In this document: positions 8,023 through 17,466 of the stretch, piece by piece | How the letters are laid out: each line of letters starts with the position of its first letter | Position numbering within the stretch: position 1 is the stretch's first letter | Source: Nitrospirales bacterium | Lineage (GTDB): Bacteria > Nitrospirota > Nitrospiria > Nitrospirales > UBA8639 | DNA: 64,000 nucleotides | Direction: 5' to 3' | NCBI GenBank assembly: GCA_022828225.1 | Contig: JAJEJG010000008.1 | Coordinates: 1 to 64,000 of the forward strand | The notes under the pieces: model-generated | The model's database searches: none | Seen by the model: only the letters and a program-made list of their open reading frames with translations | Told to the model about the DNA's origin: nothing | Made by a program: the position numbers and the translations under genes

Positions 8023-10458
8023 CTAGCCCGCAACGGCGAGGAACGGCACGGCGATGGGCAACGTATTTTTAATCGCGAGCAAGAAATGGATAAGCATAAA
8101 CATGCCTGCGATCCATTCGATGCTGGCGATCCCAACCAGCGCACGCGTGCGCGGATACGCGGTTCCCAGACCCAGTTTAAAGAACGCCCGGCCCGAGAGG
8201 AACAGCGCGTCTTTCAAAGGATGCAGAGACCGCTCTTGTTTTTCCCAACTCTGGAAAAACCGCTCGAATGGACGGAAACGGAAGGCCCGTTTCCGATCCG
8301 GGAAAGGCTTCAGATATACCTTTGGCTTCCACTTGTAGACGTGAATTTGAAGCAAGAAATAGCAACAGTAGATCATTGCGAAGAAAAGCATGAGACCGGC
8401 AGACACCAATACCGCCCTATAGAGGTCGATTCCGTAGCGAGAAGGGAGGTCCCCGAAAATCAAGAACGCCCAGTACTCCAATGCAATGAAAAATTCCCAT
8501 TCCTTCACTTTAGGGTATTGACTCTCCTCATACGCCACCATGCTCAGGTACCACGCCTCATTCGCGGCTAGCCGGTCGTTCGTCACCCGGAACGACGATT
8601 CGATGGTCTTGTAGATGTCCCGGAGTTGTTCGTTTTCCTGGCCTGATTTACTTCCCCTATTCGACTCATCCAAGAGATCAGAGCATGAATGCGGGCTGTC
8701 GTTTTTGACACCGCGAATCCGGCTTTTTCCCAACGCAGTGAGCGGGAGCAGATCCGGGAAGAAATACTCGGTCCACGAGGATTCGTAGCCCAGATGTTGC
8801 CTTTCCATGAAAAGCTTGCTGATGCTGTTGAATGACAGGCACAGATGGGGATCTTCTAGTCCTTCCTTTGATTGAAATTTCACTCCTGTCAGATCCCACA
8901 CGCTACGGAACCGGTTCCGGATGAAGATCGCATCGTCCCGGAATGTGGCACGGAGGAAATCCACTTCTTTCTCGAATATGAGGTTCTGGAATATGAACTC
9001 CTCAGTCTTTTGTTCGGATTTTTCTGGATTGAGTTCGCAAGAATCCATCTTGGATTTGCCCTTATAAGACGAAATTTTCCCGGAACTCCCGAACTCGACA
9101 TCTGAAAAATCCACCAGATCGAAAAAACGAATCCCCTTGAATACGGCTTTCCTGAACTTGGCCTCACGTGCATCGAATACGCCTTTGACGCTAGACGGAC
9201 GATTCGTGCTATCCCAAGAAAGGTCTTGGATTCTTGCTTCTCGGAAATCGGTTCGACCTTCCCAATTCGTTTTGATAAGGTCGAGTTTGCCTTCGACTAT
9301 TGTGTGCCGAAGATTTATGCCCTCGCCGAAGGTGACCTCAGAGAAGGAAGCGTTATTGTCGAATTTGGCCGCAGAAAAAGAAGCGTCGTCGCCGAATTTG
9401 GCTCTACCGAAAACAGCCTTGTCGCAGAAGAAGGCCTCAGAGAAGGAAGCGCCGTTGTCGAATTTGGCCGCGGCAAAGGAAGCGTCGCCGCCGAATTTGG
9501 CTTCAACGAAGGAAGTGTTGTTCCCGAACTTGGCCTGAGAGAATAAAGTGTCGCCGCCGAAGCCAGCCCGAAGGAAGCGAGTGTTGTCGCCCAAGGTGGC
9601 CGCATCGAAGGAAGCTTTATCGCCGAATTTGGCTTCAACGAAGGAAGTGTTGTTCCCGAACTTGGCCTTAGCAAAGGAAGCGTTCTTGCCGAAGGTGGTC
9701 TTAAAGAAGGAATGGTTTCTCGAAAAGAAGGAGAAGGTATCGTGGTCACCGAATATGGTTTCCAAGAAGGAAGCGTGGTCGCCGAAGGTGGCCCTAGCGA
9801 AGGAAACGTTCTTGCCGAAGGTGGCCCTAGCGAAAGAAACGTTCTTGCCGAAGGTGGCCCTAGCGAAGGAAGTGGAATTGCTGAAGGTGGTATACGAAAA
9901 ATCTGTTAAGTTCGGAAAGCGGCTCCCATTGAATGAGGTTCCTTGCGTGAATTTAATTTCCTTGGCCGAAAATGACGGCCCTAGCGTTACATTGTGCCAT
10001 TCAATGTTTGCGGCGAACACATCCCTAACTTTTTTATTGGCTTCTTGAGTGACTTTTGCAAATTCCGCAAGACTCATCTGCCAGAACTTTTTGAACGACC
10101 ACAAGACACTGTCTTGAATGAGAAGAGCGCGTTTCTGGTCCTTGATTTTCCTCCACGCCTCTACGTACCAGTCGAAATCAATGACGTGATTCTTGAGCCT
10201 TCTGTTGCTTTCCAGACAGCGCCTGATGTCTTCCTTAGGAAAGCGGGCGGCTTTGAGCTTCGCCAACATCCTTAAATCATCTTGGATCTCCGTCGGCATC
10301 AAAGGCTGCCCCTCTTTGTTCACCGGGATTACGGCTTCAGCTTGGCTGTTGTCGCAGGGCACGTTCTGCGCGTCGGCGGCCCTGAGGGGTACGGGGAGGA
10401 GGAAAAACAGGAAGACAAAGACCCCCGTCAGGAGGGTTCGCATTCGGATTATCTGCAT
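8023..10458 (-). CDS. Large membrane-anchored pentapeptide-repeat protein
   Basis: About 811 residues from the ATG at 10458, chosen because it places a signal-like hydrophobic stretch (LLTGVFVFLFFLLPVPL) near the N-terminus; an upstream ATG at 10545 is also open. Residues about 180-420 are dense pentapeptide-type repeats of the form F..A.FG..ASF, expected to form a right-handed quadrilateral beta-helix. The C-terminal quarter has a helical region and two predicted membrane segments (AGLMLFFAMIYCCYFLL and WIAGMFMLIHFLLAI). No enzyme motif is visible. The gene lies in the IS-rich island. Function unknown; a surface or membrane scaffold is a guess. Confidence 0.75.
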   Translation of the reverse strand: MQIIRMRTLLTGVFVFLFFLLPVPLRAADAQNVPCDNSQAEAVIPVNKEGQPLMPTEIQDDLRMLAKLKAARFPKEDIRRCLESNRRLKNHVIDFDWYVEAWRKIKDQKRALLIQDSVLWSFKKFWQMSLAEFAKVTQEANKKVRDVFAANIEWHNVTLGPSFSAKEIKFTQGTSFNGSRFPNLTDFSYTTFSNSTSFARATFGKNVSFARATFGKNVSFARATFGDHASFLETIFGDHDTFSFFSRNHSFFKTTFGKNASFAKAKFGNNTSFVEAKFGDKASFDAATLGDNTRFLRAGFGGDTLFSQAKFGNNTSFVEAKFGGDASFAAAKFDNGASFSEAFFCDKAVFGRAKFGDDASFSAAKFDNNASFSEVTFGEGINLRHTIVEGKLDLIKTNWEGRTDFREARIQDLSWDSTNRPSSVKGVFDAREAKFRKAVFKGIRFFDLVDFSDVEFGSSGKISSYKGKSKMDSCELNPEKSEQKTEEFIFQNLIFEKEVDFLRATFRDDAIFIRNRFRSVWDLTGVKFQSKEGLEDPHLCLSFNSISKLFMERQHLGYESSWTEYFFPDLLPLTALGKSRIRGVKNDSPHSCSDLLDESNRGSKSGQENEQLRDIYKTIESSFRVTNDRLAANEAWYLSMVAYEESQYPKVKEWEFFIALEYWAFLIFGDLPSRYGIDLYRAVLVSAGLMLFFAMIYCCYFLLQIHVYKWKPKVYLKPFPDRKRAFRFRPFERFFQSWEKQERSLHPLKDALFLSGRAFFKLGLGTAYPRTRALVGIASIEWIAGMFMLIHFLLAIKNTLPIAVPFLAVAG
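9300..9900 (-). repeat. Intragenic tandem 30-bp-type repeats
   Basis: Within the pentapeptide gene, units such as GCCGAAGGTGGCCCTAGCGA recur nearly identically (three in a row at about 9780-9870), and more diverged units of the same length extend to about 9300. Thirty bases encode two pentapeptides. The near-identity suggests recent unit duplication and possible length variation between strains. Confidence 0.75.
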
Positions 10459-10576
10459 CTTCACGCGAAAAATGGACGCGGGGTCAAATCTTGTCATCCG
10501 ATAGTCATCAGACTGGGGGAATACAGGTAGTAATCTAACGATCATCTACAATCATGCAGTGTGGCAATCGAGGGCT

Positions 10577-10759
10577 CTAGCGGTCAAAAGTCCGCCAACG
10601 AGGCCATTTGGCGGAATTTTTCGTCGCGCATCCTTCCGGCGAAATGACCGAGTAAATCGAGTGTTCCAGCATGACTACCCGGTCGGCGGCCCTCAACGCT
10701 AACGCCTCACCGCTGCCTTCCTTTCCTGTAATGACAGCGACGATCAGTATCTTGGCACC
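10577..10759 (-). pseudogene. accA: Fragment of acetyl-CoA carboxylase carboxyltransferase alpha (accA)
   Basis: Reading the minus strand gives about 60 residues with [20 protein letters not shown]-like sequence followed by [20 protein letters not shown]. This is the conserved AccA carboxyltransferase stretch (family consensus ...GEGGSGGALA...DRVLMLE...[10 protein letters not shown]). It lacks both ends of the gene, the GEGGSGG glycines are altered to GKEGSGE, and the frame then runs into unrelated sequence and a stop. It is a decayed fragment abutting an IS3 3' end. Confidence 0.75.
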
Positions 10760-10834
10760 AAACGTCTTTGCGCGCCAAGCTCACGAGGTCAGAAAAATCA
10801 TATAGATGCTGGACCAACTTCGGGGTCAGGTCCA
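10760..10834 (+). mobile_element. IS3-family 3'-end remnant
   Basis: The segment contains CGCGCCAAGCTCACGAGGTC and then AGAAAAATCATATAGATGCT. It matches the last codons and right end of the 5.5-6.1-kb IS3 remnant. Only the terminal 75 bp remain. Confidence 0.7.
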
Positions 10835-10874
10835 ACGCTACCTGTGTCGTTGGACAACAAGGTTGAGAAACAAC

Positions 10875-11279
10875 TCACTCGCCACATTGGATCAACTCCA
10901 CATTTTTTACGCTCCTGCTCCTTGTGACTTGATCCCGCTTGGCCATTTCAAACCAGTCGTACCCGTGATCATCCGTCCAGTACACCAGAAAACACGTGTC
11001 GTCAAATTGAATAGCCGGCGTATCAGACGGAGTTTGACAGTTGTGGGGATGACGAGCCTTTTTCTGACACGCTTGGTAGGCTTCATTTGCTGCCTCTATG
11101 GCCGTTGGGTAGTTCCAGGCCGCACCGTAAGAGGTGTTAAGAGTAGAATCGTCTATTTTCGTGTGTTCGAAGCTGATCGCCCACCACAGACTTTCCCCAA
11201 GTGCAGCCATTGGCAAACCCGCCGAAAGAGCCACGAGAAACACGACGCATCTCATGACTCCCAGGTTATATTTCCGCAT
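10875..11279 (-). CDS. Small secreted protein of unknown function
   Basis: 134 residues from the ATG at 11279, which has a strong GGGAGGAG ribosome-binding site. The N-terminus MRKYNLGVMRCVVFLVALSA is a signal peptide ending near MAALGES. The mature part has the pattern YGAAWNYPTAIEAANEAYQAC with further Cys residues, loosely like the DUF4189 group of secreted proteins, but I am not certain. It lies inside the IS-rich island and no partner gene is evident. Confidence 0.65.
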   Translation of the reverse strand: MRKYNLGVMRCVVFLVALSAGLPMAALGESLWWAISFEHTKIDDSTLNTSYGAAWNYPTAIEAANEAYQACQKKARHPHNCQTPSDTPAIQFDDTCFLVYWTDDHGYDWFEMAKRDQVTRSRSVKNVELIQCGE

Positions 11280-11360
11280 CAGTGCTCCTCCCGTTCGTGA
11301 GGGTTGTGTCATCCCGATCTGTGGTCCACGGGATCAGCGATTTTCTGACCGCTGTATGTG

Positions 11361-11528
11361 CTACGACGCCTTGTACTGCAAGGGCGTCAGGTTCTTGAGA
11401 GAGGCCGCTCCTCATTGGACTCCTGTTTCCAAACCTGCATCTTCGCCCGCGCATCCGTCACATTCTCGAACCAGTGCACGTTCAAGCACTCCTCCCGCAA
11501 GCGCCCGTTGAACGACTCAATATAAAAG
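11361..11528 (-). pseudogene. IS3-family OrfB C-terminal remnant (frameshifted)
   Basis: On the minus strand the frame reads YIESFNGRLREECLNVHWFE and then RAKMQVWKQESNEERP, the end of an IS3 integrase core with the catalytic Glu in place. A one-base slip then moves the tail SLKNLTPLQYKAS into another frame. Upstream it joins abruptly to the duplicated nadA leader, so the N-terminal two thirds are missing. Confidence 0.75.
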
Positions 11529-11725
11529 GAAATGTCCCGGGTTCAACGGAGTTCACGCATGCGCCTCTTCCGTCGGTGGCTCATATATTCTCAATGATTT
11601 GCTCCTTCGCTCGATCCTTCGCTTCGCTTCCTTCGACTTCGCTCAGGACAGGCAGGACAGGTTCTCAAGCATGTACCGAGTCCAGATTTTTGGTTGTAGC
11701 AGATATAAACCATCCTGCAACAGTG
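11529..11725. repeat. nadA leader duplicate, copy B
   Basis: Aligns with 5221-5395, including the start region, leader and promoter hexamers. In this copy the nadA frame hits TGA after five codons (ATGCGTGAACTCCGTTGA), so it is non-functional as a gene. It marks the right side of the accessory island. From 11726 to 11868 nothing further is recognised. Confidence 0.7.
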
Positions 11726-11868
11726 GCAGTAGAGATTTGGACGGAATAGGTGACGATGAAAACAGGAGAGGCTAAACAAAAGCGGCGTCACCGACCAGGA
11801 GGTGGTCAGCTGTCAGTGACGCCCACTTTTGCGCCGCATCGCCCCTTAACGGGTCTTGCGGCTATCGT

Positions 11869-12066
11869 TCACTCCATGAACTCATGGAGATAGTCTTCGA
11901 TAGCCGCGTCCCAGTCACATAAGGAGTCAGCCAACAAAGAGCAGAGCTTAGAGTGATCGATTTGCGGGTAGAGGGTCGTCAAGCTCGGCTGTAAGACCAA
12001 CTTGCCCTGCAAGGGATAGATGAGTTGGCGATTTCGAATTTCTTCGAGCTGCTGACGTAAGCTCAT
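11869..12066 (-). CDS. Hypothetical protein, 65 aa
   Basis: A 65-residue frame, MSLRQQLEEIRNRQLIYPLQ through an acidic C-terminus (DWDAAIEDYLHEFME). It looks alpha-helical and has balanced, non-repetitive composition. No clear ribosome-binding site is seen and no family is recognised. It sits between the duplicated nadA leader and the heptamer array. It could be a real small gene or chance. Confidence 0.4.
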   Translation of the reverse strand: MSLRQQLEEIRNRQLIYPLQGKLVLQPSLTTLYPQIDHSKLCSLLADSLCDWDAAIEDYLHEFME

Positions 12067-12194
12067 GGCGTCAACGTATCACCAGGCGCGCCTCCGCGCA
12101 TTGACATTTTAATGAGAGAGCGAGAAAGCCGAATCAGCGGTTGAGGCGGTGGTATAGAGCGGAGAGACTGTCGACTCTTCTTGATCATTCCCTT

Positions 12195-12347
12195 TGCTAT
12201 GATCTTGCTATATCTGCTATGTTTTTGCTATGTTTTGTTGCGTTTATGCTATGCAGTGCTATGATTTGCTATGGCTTGTTATGTTTTTGCTATACTTACG
12301 CTATGTTTGCTATGATTGTGCTATGTTTCGCATAGCGTGCTGCTATG
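12195..12347. repeat. Helically phased TGCTATG heptamer array
   Basis: TGCTATG or a one-to-two-base variant starts at 12195, 12206, 12215, 12226, 12236 (degenerate), 12247, 12257, 12267, 12277, 12288, 12299, 12308, 12319 and 12341, with the inverted form CGCATAG at 12329. Spacing is 9-11 bp throughout, averaging about 10.4 bp, the pitch of B-DNA. The linkers are T-rich and not conserved. The array ends 47 bp before the start of the winged-helix gene. It has no long open reading frame of plausible composition. Confidence 0.85.
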
Positions 12348-12393
12348 AAAAAGAAACCTTTGACAAACAAGGCGTTCCGGATGGAGGCAAATA

Positions 12394-12813
12394 ATGTCTG
12401 AACACGATGCCAGCATGGAGACCTATCGCACGGTCTTGAAGGATCTGCAAAGGCGAAAAAAGATCATCGACGCGGCCATTGCCGGCGTGACGGCGTTAAT
12501 GGGAGAAAGTGAAGCCGAATTGCAGGCCTGTCTGCCTGCTTCGCTTCCCAAAACTCAGGAGTCTCGTGACCTCGCGTCCGGTGCATTCGCCGACCTGACG
12601 TTGACCGAAGCCGCCCAAATCTACCTGAGTACAGTGAAAGACCCTCAATCCACTGCTGATATTGCCGACGCTCTTAAAAGAGGGGGATATCCTACCGAGT
12701 CCCATAATTTCAGAAATACCGTGAGATCGGTCCTGGACCGGAATGCCAAGACCGTGGGGGACATCGTCAAGATTAACAGGAATTGGGGACTGGCCGAATG
12801 GTCCCGTGACTGA
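12394..12813 (+). CDS. Small winged-helix DNA-binding-like protein
   Basis: 139 residues. The N-terminal 40 residues (ETYRTVLKDLQRRKKIIDAA) form a predicted coiled coil. The C-terminal 75 residues (LTLTEAAQIYLSTVKDPQST, TADIADALKRGGY, FRNTVRSVLDRNA, WGLAEW) have the pattern of a HARE-HTH-like winged helix that recurs in many bacterial hypothetical proteins. A GGATGGAGG ribosome-binding region precedes ATG 12394. It stands alone, directly downstream of the TGCTATG array, so autoregulation through that array is a reasonable inference. Function is not established. Confidence 0.75.
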   Translation: MSEHDASMETYRTVLKDLQRRKKIIDAAIAGVTALMGESEAELQACLPASLPKTQESRDLASGAFADLTLTEAAQIYLSTVKDPQSTADIADALKRGGYPTESHNFRNTVRSVLDRNAKTVGDIVKINRNWGLAEWSRD

Positions 12814-12854
12814 GACGAGCGGTGAACGCACCTTCACACCGCACTACAGACTGA

Positions 12855-12883
12855 TTGACAAGGAAAAGCGCCAAGCGTATATT
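12855..12883 (+). promoter_or_regulatory. Near-consensus sigma70 promoter of the thiC leader
   Basis: TTGACA at 12855-12860 and TATATT at 12878-12883 with a 17-bp spacer. It places the start of transcription just before the TPP riboswitch. Confidence 0.8.
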
Positions 12884-12896
12884 TTCACTCAACCAA

Positions 12897-14980
<2,084 letters not shown>

Positions 14981-14984
14981 CCAA

Positions 14985-15115
14985 CGGAGGCCACTCACCC
15001 TGACCCCCCTCACCTTAGTCTCGCCCCTCACCCTGGCCCCTTCGACAGGCTCAGGGCAGGCTCTCTCCCACCGGGGGAGAGGGAAGGAACGGGGGAGAGG
15101 GAAGGACTGAGGGAG
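14985..15115. repeat. Dispersed repeats between thiC and thi4
   Basis: The spacer contains CCCCTTCGACAGGCTCAGGG, one copy of a repeat seen at about 18975, 30716 and 58052, plus CTCTCCCACCGGGGGAGAGG hairpins. No gene is visible. Confidence 0.6.
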
Positions 15116-15129
15116 AGGGCAATAGAGGA

Positions 15130-15954
15130 ATGTCTGCCATGGATAATCTCCAGCCGGCGCCGCTTCGTGAACGGGACGTCACCCGCCACATCGCGCGCGA
15201 ATTTTATAAAGAGTTTGATCAGCTCATTGAAAGTGACGTGATTATCGTGGGCGGCGGGCCGTCCGGTCTGGTGTGCGCTCATGACCTGGCCACACAAGGA
15301 TTTCGCACCCTGCTGCTCGAACAAAGTCTTGCGCTGGGCGGAGGATTCTGGTCCGGCGGGTACCTCATGAACAAGGCCACCTTGTGCGAGCCCGCTCACG
15401 AGATCCTCGAGAGCATGGGCGTCCCGTGCAAACCCGTGAAGGATTGCGCGGGCATGCGAATCGTGGATCCCCCGCATGCCACGGCCCGCCTCATTGCCTC
15501 GGCGTATGAAGCCGGCGCCAAGGTGCTGAATTTGACCAGGGTCGTGGATTTGATCCTGCGCGGTGAAGGGACGCTCGAAGGCGTGGTCGTCAATAATACG
15601 ACCGCGGAGATGGCCGGGCACGACGTCATTCACGTCGATCCGATCGCGCTCGAGTCCAAAGTCGTGGTCGATGCCACCGGGCATGACGCGGTGGTGGTCG
15701 GCTTGCTGAACCAGCGCGGGCTCTATCAAACGGTGCCCGGTAACGGGGCCATGTGGGTTGCGCGCTCCGAGGCCATGGTTGTAGAAAATACCCGCGAGGT
15801 TTTCCCGAACTGTTTCGTCACCGGGTTGGCCGTGGCTGCCGTGGACGGCTCTCCCCGTATGGGCCCGGCTTTCGGGTCGATGCTGTTGTCGGGGAAACGC
15901 GCCGCCGACCTCGTTCGTCATAAGTTGAAGGGTGAATGGGAGTGGTATGGGTGA
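15130..15954 (+). CDS. thi4: Thi4-family sulfide-dependent thiazole synthase
   Basis: Forms the thiamine thiazole from NAD, glycine and sulfide. The 274-residue protein has an N-terminal dinucleotide-binding motif (DVIIVGGGPSGLVCAHDLA), GGGFWSGGYLMN, and a C-terminal RMGPAFGSMLLSGKRAA. At the position where yeast Thi4 has its sulfur-donating Cys (before the MDP motif), this protein has IHVDPIAL with His, as in methanogen Thi4. This predicts a catalytic, Fe-dependent enzyme using free sulfide rather than a suicide enzyme. It follows thiC, which makes the other half of thiamine. The exact start among MSAMDN methionines is uncertain. Confidence 0.92.
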   Translation: MSAMDNLQPAPLRERDVTRHIAREFYKEFDQLIESDVIIVGGGPSGLVCAHDLATQGFRTLLLEQSLALGGGFWSGGYLMNKATLCEPAHEILESMGVPCKPVKDCAGMRIVDPPHATARLIASAYEAGAKVLNLTRVVDLILRGEGTLEGVVVNNTTAEMAGHDVIHVDPIALESKVVVDATGHDAVVVGLLNQRGLYQTVPGNGAMWVARSEAMVVENTREVFPNCFVTGLAVAAVDGSPRMGPAFGSMLLSGKRAADLVRHKLKGEWEWYG

Positions 15955-15961
15955 GAGGGCC

Positions 15962-16033
15962 TGTCCCCCCCACCGCAGCAGCCGGCGCCTGCCGGCTTGG
16001 CCGCTTGCGACTCCCCCTCAAGGGGGGAGTGAT
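15962..16033. repeat. Second copy of the 73-bp repeat (inverted)
   Basis: Reverse complement of the 222-294 element with shared ends (ATCACTCCCCCC) and core, here between thi4 and the TPR gene. It shows base differences and a small length change in the middle. Confidence 0.65.
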
Positions 16034-16038
16034 AGATC

Positions 16039-16554
16039 ATGAACCAGCAGGATTTTCTTCAGCAGGGCGAAGGGCGGGAAGAGGACAAGCTGACCGCGTG
16101 GAATTTATTCCAGCAGGCCTACGATTGTCAGATGAACGGCAAGCTGGATGACGCCGTGAAACTCTACCAGAACTCTATCGACGCCTTCCCCACGGCCGAA
16201 GCCTATACCTTCCTCGGGTGGACCTACAGCTTCATGGGCCAGCTGGACGAAGCCATTGAAGAGTGTCATCGGGCCATTGAGACGGACCCGGACTTCGGGA
16301 ATCCGTATAACGACATCGGAGCCTATCTTATCGAATTGAACCGGTTGGATGAAGCGATCCCCTGGCTCGAACGGGCCACCAAAGCCAGGCGGTATGAAAG
16401 CCCGGCTTTTCCGCATATGAACCTGGGGCGCGTGTATGAACGACAAGGGGATTGGATGCGCGCCATCGACTCGTACAAAACCGCCGTAACGTTTAACGCC
16501 GACTATACGCCCGCGAAAAAGGCGATGATGCGGCTGATTACCTTGATGAACTGA
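16039..16554 (+). CDS. TPR-repeat protein
   Basis: 171 residues made almost wholly of tetratricopeptide units: residues about 35-67 (GKLDDAVKLYQNSIDAFP), 69-101 (GQLDEAIEECHRAIETDP), 103-135 (NRLDEAIPWLERATKARR) and 140-171 (GDWMRAIDSYKTAVTFN). No signal peptide, so cytoplasmic. It should mediate protein-protein contacts; partner unknown. Its TGA stop lies in the left edge of a degenerate 142-bp MITE, so the C-terminus may have been set by that insertion. Confidence 0.85.
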   Translation: MNQQDFLQQGEGREEDKLTAWNLFQQAYDCQMNGKLDDAVKLYQNSIDAFPTAEAYTFLGWTYSFMGQLDEAIEECHRAIETDPDFGNPYNDIGAYLIELNRLDEAIPWLERATKARRYESPAFPHMNLGRVYERQGDWMRAIDSYKTAVTFNADYTPAKKAMMRLITLMN

Positions 16555-16679
16555 TTTATTGCACTATCGGGCGCATTGCTGCGTTGTGTCCTCGCTCAAC
16601 CTTCGACTATCTGTTTCGATATGTCTCAGGTTTCGCTGCGGGACGCCTTGCACTGCATCCCGCTATCACAATAAATTGA
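16551..16679. repeat. Degenerate copy of the 142-bp MITE
   Basis: Starts CTGATTTATTGCACTATCGG and ends ATCCCGCTATCACAATAAAT. It aligns with the intact copies at 33701, 53152 and 58502 but has lost both GGAACCT tips. It supplies the stop codon of the TPR gene. Confidence 0.75.
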
Positions 16680-16721
16680 GGAGGACAACCACAGGAGGTT
16701 GTCCCCACGGACAAACGGATC

Positions 16722-16815
16722 GTAGGGGCAGACCTGCGTGTCTGCCAGGATTCCACAGGGCAAGGCAAACGGACAACGGATCGAATAGGGCGAACACGCA
16801 GGTTCGCCCCTACAA
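16722..16815. repeat. REP-like element with inverted GTAGGGGC / GCCCCTAC ends
   Basis: Begins GTAGGGGCAGACCTGCGTGT and ends AGGTTCGCCCCTAC, enclosing two hairpins. It lies just upstream of the RAYT gene. A second copy is embedded inside that gene at 17077-17175. Half-copies occur at 19939, 37728, 38293 and 56228. Confidence 0.8.
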
Positions 16816-16827
16816 TTCGCAGAATTC

Positions 16828-17415
16828 GTGCATAACCGCCATAGAAAATCAAATCGGTTACAGCATTACGATTATTCCCAGGCAGGCTATTATTTCGTGA
16901 CGATCTGTACGCAAAACCGGCAATGTTTATTTGGCGAAATTGTTGAAGGCCACATGATTGTCAATGAGGCGGGGAACATCATTGTTCGTTGGTGGAACGA
17001 AACGAAAAACAAGTTTCCGAATATCGAATTGGACGAATTCGTGATCATGCCCAATCATATCCACGGCATCATCGCCATTGTAGGGGCAGACCTGCGTGTC
17101 TGCCCGGATTCCACAGGGCAAGACACAACGAACAAACGGATCAAACAGGGCGAACACACAGGCTCGCCCCTACAGAGAATAATCCAATGGTTCAAGACCA
17201 TGACCACCAATGAATATATTCACGGGGTGAAATCCGGCATCTGTCCCCCATTTAAAAACCGCCTATGGCAACGGTCCTTCTACGACCACGTTATCCGGGA
17301 TGAACAATCCCTGCATGACGTCCGTGAATACGTTCAACACAACCCGTTGAACTGGGAGTCGGATGAAAATAATCCAGCCAATAGTCTGAAACCCGAACCG
17401 GTGACCAAGCATTGA
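16828..17415 (+). CDS. REP-associated tyrosine transposase (RAYT, Y1/IS200-like)
   Basis: 195 residues with the RAYT hallmarks: YDYSQAGYYFVTICTQNRQ near the N-terminus, the metal-binding HUH motif in VIMPNHIHGIIA, and REYVQHNPLNW near the C-terminus. RAYTs are single-strand nucleases thought to mobilise REP hairpins. The start is GTG 16828 (HNRHRKSNRLQ). Residues about 83-116 (VGADLRVCPDSTGQD onward) are encoded by a REP-like repeat inserted in frame right after the HUH motif region, so the protein contains its presumed own substrate. Flanking REP copies support a RAYT-REP pairing. Confidence 0.88.
   Translation: MHNRHRKSNRLQHYDYSQAGYYFVTICTQNRQCLFGEIVEGHMIVNEAGNIIVRWWNETKNKFPNIELDEFVIMPNHIHGIIAIVGADLRVCPDSTGQDTTNKRIKQGEHTGSPLQRIIQWFKTMTTNEYIHGVKSGICPPFKNRLWQRSFYDHVIRDEQSLHDVREYVQHNPLNWESDENNPANSLKPEPVTKH
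17077..17175. repeat. REP-like element inside the RAYT reading frame
   Basis: GTAGGGGCAGACCTGCGTGT through AGGCTCGCCCCTAC, nearly the same as 16722-16815, but read through as coding sequence. The frame stays open across it. Confidence 0.8.
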
Positions 17416-17466
17416 TCCGGGAGGACAACCACCGAAGGTTGTTCGATCAGAAGAAAGGTGGAACTC

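Noticed and set aside
12141-12335. 64-aa frame across the TGCTATG array
   Set aside because: The peptide is a by-product of the heptamers (Cys/Tyr/Met/Leu runs) and has no ribosome-binding site.
12193-12350. TGCTATG array as a CRISPR array
   Set aside because: Units are 7 bp with 3-4-bp linkers, far too short for repeats and spacers, and there are no cas genes.
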